Shown here piece after piece: positions 26,501 to 38,500 of a stretch of 64,000 nucleotides of DNA. The position numbers and the translations under genes were made by a program. The notes under the pieces are model-generated. The model was not told where the DNA came from. It searched no databases and saw only the letters and a list, made by a program, of their open reading frames with translations. Numbering within the stretch: position 1 is the stretch's first letter; the number at the start of each line of letters is the position of its first letter. Source of the stretch: Pomphorhynchus laevis (taxonomy: Eukaryota; Acanthocephala; Palaeacanthocephala; Echinorhynchida; Pomphorhynchidae); NCBI GenBank assembly GCA_012934845.2, contig WNNJ02001171.1, positions 124,001 to 188,000 of the forward strand. Reading direction: 5' to 3'.

Positions 26501-29500
26501 ATAAAAATAACATCAAGCAGAAAATAGTAAAATATATAAATCAACACAATAATATAAAGAATAAATTTAAACTCTTAAGTGGCAAATTTTTATGGATGGA
26601 TAATAAATAATATACTTTGTATTGGAATAAGATACTAGATAGTTTTATCTCTCCAACCAATACCGCCCTGGGGCGACTTCAGGAGCAGGGATTTATCTGT
26701 CCGAGATATCATTGGCTCCTGGGGCCACATCCGGGCACCTCCAAAACCAAAGCGCCACTCTCCACTCGTGTCTGTAACCTTTTAACAGTCAGTCAGAGAA
26801 AGGAGGTCGCCATTACAATGCTATTAGCCTCACCGTCCGATATTGCCGGCATCAATATTAGCCGGAGGATATTTTTACCAAAAATTAAATTTATTTCATG
26901 CCCTGAAGATTAGCGGATCATCTTGATTCAAAACTCCATCATATCCATCTATGAAAAAGCGCTTGCGCGTAGAATCCGCGACTATTTAAGTAGGCGTAAT
27001 TTAATCCTGTCGAGTTTTCATGGGTTTGTCAAATATCGATTCAGCAATTGGTGAAGTGCACCTGTTTTGTCAGGATAACAGTCATCAGCTTGCTGTGACT
27101 GTTTTTCTTGACTTTGCTGTATTTAACCGCATTTTTATTCCTTTGTTATCTCTTCTCTTAGGTATCTCGGGTTGCCTGCAAGAGTTGTTTACGGGGTGGA
27201 GATATTGCTGTATACCAAGTGGTTCTTCTATGAAGACTACACTGATGCACGTCAGTTCTACCCTATTACAGGTGTGCTTCAAGGCTCCCCACTTTCTCCT
27301 GTCTTATATCTTGCTGCCTTCATTATATTATTGTTCAATACATTTAAACGCGAACAATATCTCGTGGTATACGCTGATGATATCACAGCACTGTTTTCTG
27401 GATGCAGGTGCAAACTCAGATATCAGCTTTTTCTTTTTAAGATTAAAAAACCAGCTACATTTTCCAATCATATTTTGAATTCCGAAAAATCGCAGGTGGT
27501 GGTCTTTAATGGGGCCCTTGCAACAAAAACTCAATAGACTAGCACTCTCAGCTCTCTCTCTTCCATATTCAACAATAATCAACTCCCTAACTTCACAAAT
27601 CAAGTAAAATACATGGGTTTTACAATTACGGTTTAGTTGGTCGGCTACGTTCGACCTGGATATATTTAAACATAACCTGAAGAGAGCTAGGTTGGCTCTG
27701 AAACGGGCCCAGCACCTGTCATTGAAGGAGAGTGCACAGGTACGTCTTTGTAGTACTTTGGCAATCTCGGGTTTGGTCTTCTTTTTTAGAGGACGGTCCC
27801 CATAGCAAAGACTAAGATTTCTTAAGCACCTTTTATCCAGATTACCTACCATAGTCCGCCTCCACTTGGCTCCTAGGATGGTGAAAAACTCTGAATGGTT
27901 CAGTCGGAAGACGGCGAGTTGTTGCGGACGGGGGATCAGATCCCACTGGACCTGAGGCCTTGAAGATGATCAAGGAAGACGTACCACCCTTTGTCGTCAG
28001 AATATATTAGATATCTCATTTCGTTTTAACTCATGTTATATATTGTAAAGGCATGTAATTTTATTTAATAAAACATTTATTTATTAATAACTCTCATTTT
28101 CAGCAAATTATGACGTCAGGGATGGTGAGCTGACAGAAAACATAAAACAAGCACATCCTAATGCTGTGCCATTTCGTCATTGTTTAGATTCATCAACACT
28201 GGATATCTCCGCTGCTGGATGCAGAGTGGACCTGTAGACGGCTGCGTAAACTAACAATGACTCATCAGTGTGATACGAATATCACACTGAAAGTATACAC
28301 CGGCTGGTTCTGTAAACTACAAGGAAGTCAAACCAGTTTGCGTAAAGATACGACTAAAAGTTCAATAACTGCGCACGTAGTGTCACCACATTACTACGGA
28401 TATATTAATAACTCTCATTTTCAGCAAATTATGACGTCAGAGATGGTGATCTGGAAGAAACAGAAAACTGATGAGTCATAGTTAGTTTACACAGCCGTCT
28501 ACCGGTCCTCTCTGCATCAAGCAGTGGAGGTATCCGGTACTGATTAGTCTAAACAATGACTAAACAGCACAACATTAGGTTGTGTTTAGTATTATGTTTC
28601 TTTCAGCTCACCGTCCCTGACGTCATTTATTCATTATTCATAAAACAGTTTGTTTATTAACTGTTGTTATTTAAAAATTTCCAATCTCATAATTATAATA
28701 ATAAAGATTTTCTTAATAAATAACAATAAGTTGAAATAATAGTTAGACACGGAATTAAAAATAAATATTAGCAATTTTGTAGTAATACAGTACCACATAA
28801 GAAGAGAGCTCTAGTAGTCAGGGGCAAGCAGTCAGACAGAGGCAATCGATCTCCATACCTCACTTATGTTCGAAGCACCTATCCTCTTTCGAAGCGTCAT
28901 CATTCCGGTTCGAAGGAGCCATCCACTGCCCGTCTTCCAAAGGACACGCTTCTGAACTCCACACCGCAGCTAGGGCAATCGCAGGTGAGACACTTTCAGA
29001 ACTCAGCAGAGAATTTTAGTGAAACTGGATTAAATATTTATATGCGTTTCTTTTATTTAAAACTAATATCAGCATTATCATGGTGTCAACCACCGCTGTG
29101 TCAGCAACTGAAAATAGTGATACTTCGGAAGAATTTGCCCTCTCCTCCCTCATATCAACCAGAGAAGAGTAAAAATACCAAAACAGAATGATATTTTTAC
29201 TTCCATCCGTTTAAAAAACCAGTCCATAGTTTCCTAATACCGATTAAAACACAGTTCCAAAGATTCCAGTGGATCTCCCTCTATAAGTACTTTATTGTCT
29301 ATCATCAGATACATCGTCGAGACAAGATTATAGGCAAAATCACAGCCCCCCCCCAAAGTTAGTTTAATGAATACCTGCAATTTCTTCAAAGCTCCGACGC
29401 AACAAAATAAACAATTCTGACGCGCTGAAATTTTTAAAATGTGTAGTAATAATATATTTTCTTAACAAAATACTGGATTGAATAAATAAGTTAAACAAGA

Positions 29501-32500
29501 TAAGTCAGACTTTCTTCTTTACTAATTCTATCTCTTCATTCAGCTAGTTTCATTGTAAACTTTACGGCCTCAGGTCCAGAGGGAACTGAGACCGCGGCGG
29601 CATCAGTGCGCCGTCATCCGACTAATTCATTCGTTGTATCTCACTCCCTAAGAGTATAGTCGAGGTGGACTATGGTCGTTAATCTCGATATAAGGAGATT
29701 GATAAACCTTAGTCTTTGCTCTGAGGAACGTCTTCTTGAAAAGAAGACTATTCCCGATATTGCCCTAGTATTCCAAAGGCGTATTTGGCTTTTTCCTTTC
29801 AATGACATATGCTGGGCGCGTTTCAGGGCCCAACTAGCTCTCTTCAGGATACGTTTTAAATATATCCAGGTACGCTTTCACCGACCAGTTCACCGTAGTG
29901 GTGAACCCCAGATATCTTACTCGACTTGTGAAATATGGGAGTGGTTGGTTGTTCATTATAGAAGAGAGAAGAGAGTGCTCATTTCTCGAGCTTTGGTTGT
30001 CGTGGTGACGCCATTAAAGACCACCACCTGCGATTTAGAGGGTTGAGAAAAGGATAGGATAGAGGTAACTGATTTTTTAATCTTGAAAATAAGCGGTTGA
30101 TGTCCGAGACTACATATTTGCACCTGCGTCTAGAAACCAGGGCTGTGGTATCATCAATGCATACAACCAGATGTTGATCGCGTTTAAATTATTTGAAAAG
30201 TTCAATGGAGGCAGCAAGATATAAGACCTTAAAAAGTGGGGAGCTTTGCTGCACATCTGTAATAGGGTAGAACTGACGTGCATCAGGGTCATCTTCATAA
30301 AATAACCGTTTCGTGTACAACAGTATCTCCACCCTGTTAGCAATTCTCGCAGGCAAACCGAGGGACTTAAGAGAAGAGATAACAAAAGAAATGGAAATTT
30401 GGTCAAATGCAGCAAGAAAATCAAGGAAAACATTCACGACGGGTTGATGGCTGTTGTCCCGACAGAACCGATGCACTTCACTAACTGCCGAAAGAACCGA
30501 GCGATCTTTGACAAATCCATAAAAGCCTGGTGGGATTAAATTACGCCTACTTAGATAGACGCAGATTTTACCCGCAAGCGTTTTTTCGTAGATGGAGACG
30601 AGGGAGTTTTTAATCGAAATAGGCCGCAGGTCTTTAGGGCATTAAATCGATTTGTTTTTTGGTAAAAATATTCGTCGGCTAATTTTGATGCCTGCAACAT
30701 CGGATGGAGTGGCAGTAGCAGAGTAATGACGATCTTTCTTTTCTGACGACTGTCAAAAGCTGACAGATCCGAGTGGGGTGTGGCGCATGGAATTTGGAGG
30801 TGCTCGGAAGTGGCCCCCAAGAGTTTAGGATATCTAGAGAGAGGGCCTGTCTGAAGAAAACAGATAGATTGAGAAGGTGTAGTATTCTAGCTGAGACATT
30901 GAGTTTTGTTGGAGTGGGATGGTAAATGCGTTACGCTAGTATACGATAAATCCGTCACAATAGCAAGTCACGATCTTTTTAATCAATAAAGTAGAGAAGT
31001 TTTAGAGAGAATTTGTTGTAGTGCAATGAAAGATGGGGGATAGTGGTTTATGTATAAGATAGTCGTTCCTGGCTCTGCGGAGTGCTGCATTAATCTAACG
31101 ACCAGTTGTGTCGTTGAAGTCACTAAGTAACATTACATAGCCGCTAACTAATAAACGATCCAGGAGGTTACGGTTCTTGTGAATTCTTCCTGGTCGGATA
31201 TAGGCATTGGCTATGCTTATACGTTTACCGTTCTTACAGAGTGATATCGTTAAGCAAGATAGTGCTGGACAAGAATAGTTTAGTAAGAAGGATCACCTTA
31301 AAGATATCTTCACTATGACTTAAAAGACCATGAGATGAAGATTAGTAAGTAGCGGATTATATACGGAGTAAAACGGGAGGTAATGTGCTTTGGAATAAAT
31401 CGAGTAATGTCCTGGGGGAGAGGATAGATCGCGTTTCCTGAAGAACTATAACATCTGCATATCTACCAGATAGAAGGCAAAGGGCGGAAGCACCCCTGAT
31501 TTCCACTGAAAGATATTCAATGGAAACGGTTCGTGATTACTTCCTATTGCGAAAGTGGTACCGGAGTTGGGAAGCTTTGACTCTAGTTGGAACCGGAGAC
31601 GGGAAGTTTGCCCTTTGGTTCCAACTAGAGGCAAAGCTTTCCACACCGAAGCTTTTCACATGTACGTTTACACAATTTACCTTACGAAAAATCTGATATC
31701 GAGAACGTCATCCGATCATGTCGTACGTGTGCTTTCGTAAAAGCTCAAACTTATCAACCAACTGCTGCAAACGTTATCAAGGGCACTCAACCGTTGGAAC
31801 GTCTCAACATCGATTTTAAAGGGCATTTGCCCCAGTACTACTACAAATCGATATCTATTCGTTACTGTTGACGAATACAGTCGCTTTCCATTCGCAATAC
31901 CATGTCAAGATTGCTCAAGTTCATCTCAATCAAGTCACTCAACGTCATATTCAGTGTGTTCGGTTATTCAGCGTGCATACATTCAGATCAAGGATCCACT
32001 TTACAATCTGGTGAATTTCCAAACTACTTGTCTGAGCGTGGAATTGGTAATAGCCGGTCGACTCCGGATAAACCTCGAGGAAACGGCCGAGCTGAAAGGT
32101 TCGTCGGAGTAATTTGGCGTGTGATTCAATTATATCTTCACTCGCGCAAAATAAGCATGGATAGCTAGGAGTATGCTTTAATCGTCGTACTGTCGTCTCT
32201 TCGATCATTATTATGTACTTCTACCAGATCCACTCCTCACGAATAGCTGTTTTCCATTTTCTCATGGCTCTAAAAATACATTGAAGATTCCATCTTGGCT
32301 AACTCGCAACGATTGCGTTCTCCTACGTAATGAAAACGACAACAAATACTCTAATCATTTCCGGGAAGTCGACTTGCTTTATAGTAATGGACATTATGCT
32401 CTCGTTAGACTGCTTGACGGTAAGAAATTAAATGTATCGACGAAAAAATTGATGCCGCTTCCTTCTCGAGACACCGAATAAAAGGAGATAGCTTGCTCAT

Positions 32501-35500
32501 CTGATAGCGATAAGGTTAACCTAGCATCCTCGCTTTTATACGAAGGTATTTCTACTAAAAATACACAAGAAGATTACTCTAACAATGACGTGTATGTAAA
32601 CGGAAATACCGACACGAATAAATACATACCGAATGCACAAAGCAGGATCAAACAAACATACAAGAGAACGAATCGATCGCGTTGTCCTCCAAAGTATCTG
32701 AACGATTATGAGTGTGGGTGAATGTTGTATATGTTACTTACTACTTTATTACATTTACTTGTATTTCTAGATTAACTGAATAAAGCCCACAGTTGGTTTA
32801 CATTTCTTTATTGATAACTTTGTCGTTACGCTAGTATACGATAAATCCGTCACAATAGCAAGTCACGATCTTTTTAATCAATAAAGTAGAGAAGTTTTAG
32901 ATGAAGAGTTTACGTTCACTATAACAAAAACTAAACCAGTGACGTAATGAGCAGTACAGCAGTAAACCCATTATAGCATTGAGAGCATCACTTGGCCATA
33001 ACATCCTAATCTGTATAAAATTGTACAATTAGCGCATTATAATAATGACGAATTGTATAAATGAGAGTTGTATAATTTTTAGAATAAAATACGTGGATTT
33101 AAAAAAGTTGTATAATTGATACAAAAAATTTATTTCCCATATTTAATTGTTCATCATTATATTATCATATTACATCATCATATTTAATTGTTCATCACTC
33201 CTTGCTTTTTCTATCTGATAGTATCGACATACTATCAGATAGATGTTGGCGGAATATGAATTTGCTTTCGTTTTAAGCACAGTTCTGAAGAAAGCTCATT
33301 ATCAAAAGGCTATGTGTCATTATCAAATGTAAATTAATTACGTAATTATAACTATGTATTAAGTAATTTAATTAGTTTTCTCCTTACACGTGTTTTAGCA
33401 AATTTCAATACTTACATTTCCATATCGAATATACATGTATATATCTGGGTGGCCTTTAAACACCGTTTCAATGCGGCTCGAATACTCCTCTGCAAGTATT
33501 GCAAAATCGATATCCAAACTTTGCTCAAATACATCACATTGACGATACCAACCTAAGAATTGCAAGTTTAAAATCAGATCATCAAACTGAAGCTACTACA
33601 TTATTTGCGTTATAAATAAATTTAATAATAGAACAAATTTATTATTTAAAACACCGAATTTGTACAACCCATTTTTTATGAATCAATATAATATAGATAA
33701 TGAGCATGTGTATTAAGATAACAAATATTAATTTATTTCCCGTCTACTACTACTACTTTAAGAGCAATCCATATCTAGTGAATTTCTTAAAAAATCATTG
33801 TCTCTACTCTCATGACAATTAAAGAATAATTAGCGATATTTGTTACCTAGCAAAGTTGTCAGTTAAAAACAAATGGTCAACAACAAGATGATTATTTTTT
33901 AAAGAACTCAGTCATTACAAAATACCACATGAAAAATCGAATTATCTACTTAATTGGTTTATAAATAATTACCTGTGCAATAATACAACTGATGATATTA
34001 TAACTTATAACAAAAACGTTATCCAAATTGCATAATTTTTTAATATTACAAATTATCAAAAAAATTGTTACTAAATTGCTCATATATTAATCAGAATGAA
34101 CAAAAGTTGGATAAACGTACAGCATAAATATAGCATAAAACGTGGTATTTTTTTGTATTTTATATGAAGGACACTTTTTATCCTAAAAGATAATATTATG
34201 AACAATATTAAAGCTGACTACAATTCTATAAATATTATACTTGATCATTCTTTATTAATAATTTATATTTGATATAAATAATATTTTTAATTTCATTTGC
34301 ATAATTTATTATAAAATTAATTCATCATGTTTTGACTTTTGTTTTGTGACATTTTAAAACAGCTTTTACTTTTAATTCTAAAAATTATATAATTTTGTTG
34401 TTTCCCTGTGAATTGTTTATTCACAGGGAAATTCATACAATTGTTAAAAAATTTTGGTTTCCTACTTATTTACTTTTGGCTTTGACATGTGTTTTTTATT
34501 TTTATTTTTGCTGTAAATCAATATTGTGTATATTGATAAGTTTTACTTATCTTTGATAAGTTATTTGATTTTTCATGTTCAACTTGCATAAATTGAACAA
34601 CTTGGTGTTGATAAAGTACAATGGCAGTGCGAATATTTTCAAAATATAAAATATTTAGATTATGTTATTAGATAGAAAAATATTGATTTTGAAAAAATAT
34701 TGTATATTTTTTAAAAAACAAAACAGACTTTGTTCGTTTTATCAAAATTACATTTTTAACAAACGAAGAGAAGTACATGAATTTATAAACTGAAAAAGAA
34801 TTCGATTCAAATTCACACAATTATGTGATTTTCAGTCATTACATATGTTCAAAATCTGTGAATTGAACATCATGAGGACGTTGGATAATTGAGTTTCTAT
34901 TCAGAGTCGCTTACGAATAGTTAGACACATTTCGAGTATTACGCAAATCCAAAAAGTTATAAAATCAAACAAAATATAATCACAAACTCAAATGAGCGCC
35001 ATGATATATACACTCTAGCAGCGGACACTATCTTTCTGTCAAGCGACTCACAATACGAAACGAAGCCATCAGGATGAGAAAGCTATGTTCCAAAAACAGC
35101 GATTTCGAATGTCCACTCGAGTACGAATGGTCATTTGATTCTTTCCAACGCGAGTTCGATCGGGTTTATCAAGAATAACAACGAGATATCTCAAACGAGA
35201 TGTCGCGTGTTTATATTTGTTTCAAATACAGGAACACTGTTATAGACAACAGTGTTCCTGTAATGAAGGCACTGTGCCGCATTTAATAATAAATACAGAT
35301 AGGTCATGCGAACTACCATAATTTAAGGCTCGTTTACGGATGGCAAATCGCAGACGACCATCCAATTGTATACAGACGACCACCTGTCGTGGTCGTCTGT
35401 ATACAATTCTTCCGGACTAAAGCTATTTAATATACACGTATTCGACAGCAGTACACTTTTGAAATTTGAGTGTGTGACTGTTTGTACTGAAGAATAACAA

Positions 35501-38500
35501 GATCTCAAAAAGTTTTTTACAATAAACTAATAAGCTTGATTAGATGTGTTCTAATATTTGCTAACTTATATATAAGTATTTAAATAAAAAAGTGTTTATA
35601 TATAAATATATTTATATATAAATATATATTTACATAAATATATATTTACATAAATATATATATAATATATTATAAATAATATAAAGATATGGACAAACCG
35701 TTTCGAAGCAATAACTACATTGGAGTGGATTATGTCGCTTCTCTATTTTCTTCCGGAACAAAAACCAACATTCAAAGGGCATGCGAATTTTACAACGCGC
35801 AATTTAATCAACCCAGCATTTATTTCCGTACCACGAATACTAAAAAATCAAAGATTGTACAATCACGACTTAAAAAAATAACCAAATTCAAGATGTGAAT
35901 ATGAGTGCACCATGTAAAAACCACAATGCAAATGCTGTATGGCTAGGCTAACTACAAATGAGCACACAAGTACGGTGTACAATTATACATACCGTGTTCG
36001 AGGAAATTACACATGTGCATCCGAATATGCAATTTGCCAGGTCAGTTGTAATTATTGTGATACACAATATATTGGGGTAACTCGTCGATCAGAAACCAGG
36101 GCGAACTACATCGATTTACCAAGTGCGCGCCCAGTAATCCAATGAACTCAAACCATGCGTAATCGAACGCAAAACACAACGCTAGACGCGTGTTTCGTCC
36201 TTACGGGACTCTTCAGTAGCGTAAACATGACTCTTATCCAATGGCACCTTAACACACACTGAAAACAAATCTATGTAGTTCTCTGCTGATCTATAAACAG
36301 ATTCAATTATATTTTGTTAAAGTATAAATTGAAAAGCAGCCCCGGATCCACGAGGGATTCTATTTATATTTCTAAAATGTTCAGATTGAAACCGTGGCGA
36401 ACTACATCTATTTACCCAAGTGTGCGCCCAGTAATCCAATGAACTCAAACCATGCGTAATCAAACGCAAAACACAACGCTAGACACGTGTTTCGTCTTTA
36501 CGGGACTCTTCAGTAGCGTAAAGACTCTTATCCAATGGCACCTTAACACACACTGAAAACAAATCTATGTAGTTCTCTGCTGATCTATAAATCGATTCAA
36601 TTATATTTTGTTAAAGTATAAATGGAAAATCAGCCTAGGATCCACGAGGGATTCTATTTATATTTCTAAAATGTTCAGATTAAAACCGGGGCGAACTACA
36701 TCTATTTACCCAAGTGTGTGCCCAGTAATCCAATGAAGTCAAACCGTGCGTAATCGAACGCAAAACACAACGTTAGACACGTGCTTCGTCGTTACGGGAC
36801 TCTTCAGTAGCATAAAGACTCTTATCCAATGGCACCTTAACACACACTGAAACAAATCTATGTAGTTCTCTGCTAATCTATAAATAGATTCAATTATATT
36901 TTATTAAAGTATAAATTGAAAAGCAGCCCAGGACCACGAGGGATGTCATTTATATTTCTAAAATGTTCAGATTGAAACTGTGGTGAACTACATCTATTTA
37001 CCCAAGTGTGTGCCCAGTAATCCAATAAACTCAAACTATGCGTAATCGAACCCAAAACACAACGTTAGACACGTGCTTCGTTGTTACGGGACTCTTCAGT
37101 AGCGTAAACATGACTCTTATCCAATGGCACATTAACACACACTGAAAACAAATCTATGTAGTTCTCTGCTGATCAATAAATCGATTCAATTATATTTTGT
37201 TAAAGTATAAATTGAAAAGCAGCCTAGGATCCACGAGGGATTCCATTTATATTTCTAAAATGTTCAGATTAAAACCGGGGCGAACTACATCTATTTACCC
37301 AATATATATAATATATATTATATATAGGAATTAGGCACACTATTATATATAGTAGTGTTGTTTGGTAGACTGGACTTTGATTCATGACTTTCAATCACCA
37401 TGTCACTTCTAGACGACCACTATTACTGATAACACTCATAAGAAGAATGAAGTACCATTGGTTTTTTCGGTTGCCGGCTTGACATTGTGAATGAAGGCGT
37501 TACCGACACTTTGCTTAATTGACTGATGATTACTCTCTATACCATATCAAATTGCTGCGCGGACCATCCTTAAACACTAGGAAGAAGTTGTTGTTAAATT
37601 CCGCTGCACTCGTTATATCCTTAATCAATACGGCATGTATAATGGTGGTGCACAAATGTGCTGAGTAAACAACGGTCCAGGATGTCTTATGAAATGCAGC
37701 ATTTATAGAAAATTGTGATGTTTGATATAATGGCCTTTGATTCACGACTTTCAATCACAATGTCACTTCTGGACGACTAGTTAAGCATCGAAATGATGGA
37801 GTACCAGCAGCACTCATCAGTTGAATGAAGTACCTACTGGTCGTTTCGGTTGCCTGTGTGACATTGTGAATGAAGGCGTTTTCGACACTGCTTAATTGAC
37901 TTAGACTTACGTTCTTCATCAGATCGAATTGTTGTGCAGACCATCCTCTAACACTAGGCAGAAGTTGTTGCTGAATTGTCGCTGCACTCCTTAGATCCTT
38001 AATGGATAAGGTATGTATAATGGGGTTCACAGATGTGCTTAGAAACATCGGTTTAAGATTTCTTACGAGATGCGGCATTTATAGAAAATGATGTTGCTTG
38101 ATAGATTAGACTTCGATTCACGACTTTTAGTCACCATGTCACTTCTAGACAGGTTATGTCACTCTTAGTCTAGAAGTGACATGATGACCGAAAATCGTGA
38201 ATCAAAGTCCAGTCTATAAAGCAACACCATTTTCTATATATGCCGCGTTTTTTTTAAATCCTGCACCGTTATTTACTGAGAACATCCGTGCACGACCATT
38301 ATACATGATGTATCCATTTTTCTGTCACTTTATATATATATCTTTACGTTTCACCCACTACGGTGTATCTTCAGACCAGTGTAAGTAATAATATCAAAGA
38401 ATTATTTTTAACAATATATTGTCTTGGATATTATTACTTATATTACTTCTATATTCTGAAGAGGCCTTTTTAGTGGATGAAACGCAATCTTATAAAAGTA

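Larger units (their letters stand above)
24085..28080 (+). mobile_element. I/Jockey-group LINE, copy 2, with an internal insertion
   Basis: Decayed ORF1 (24085-25030), then ORF2 from 25185 (N-I-L-H-W-N-S-G) with the endonuclease to about 25900. RT pieces from 27020: F-L-D-F-A-V-F-N-R-I, G-V-L-Q-G-S-P-L-S-P, Y-A-D-D at 27369-27380. Interrupted at about 26320-26640 by a hairpin cluster plus a Naiad 3' fragment. The 3' end is AATAAAACATTTATTTATT at about 28065. Same orientation as copy 1, separated by under 200 bp. Confidence 0.85.
36091..37303 (-). repeat. tandem array of about 296-bp repeats with hammerhead ribozymes (retrozyme-like)
   Basis: Four complete units and a fifth start (36101, 36397, 36691, 36983, 37280; periods 296, 294, 292, 297), marker word GCGAACTACATCTATTTACC. 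Each unit carries a 44-nt hammerhead motif on the minus strand. Known animal retrozymes are small non-autonomous tandem repeats of this size with type I hammerheads, thought to move with Penelope-like machinery. The neighbouring GIY-YIG fragment fits that association, though it lies on the opposite strand. Confidence 0.85.

Noticed and set aside
36091-37303. Possible CRISPR-like or ordinary satellite array
   Set aside because: Repeats of about 296 bp without unique spacers, in eukaryotic DNA, each with a hammerhead core.
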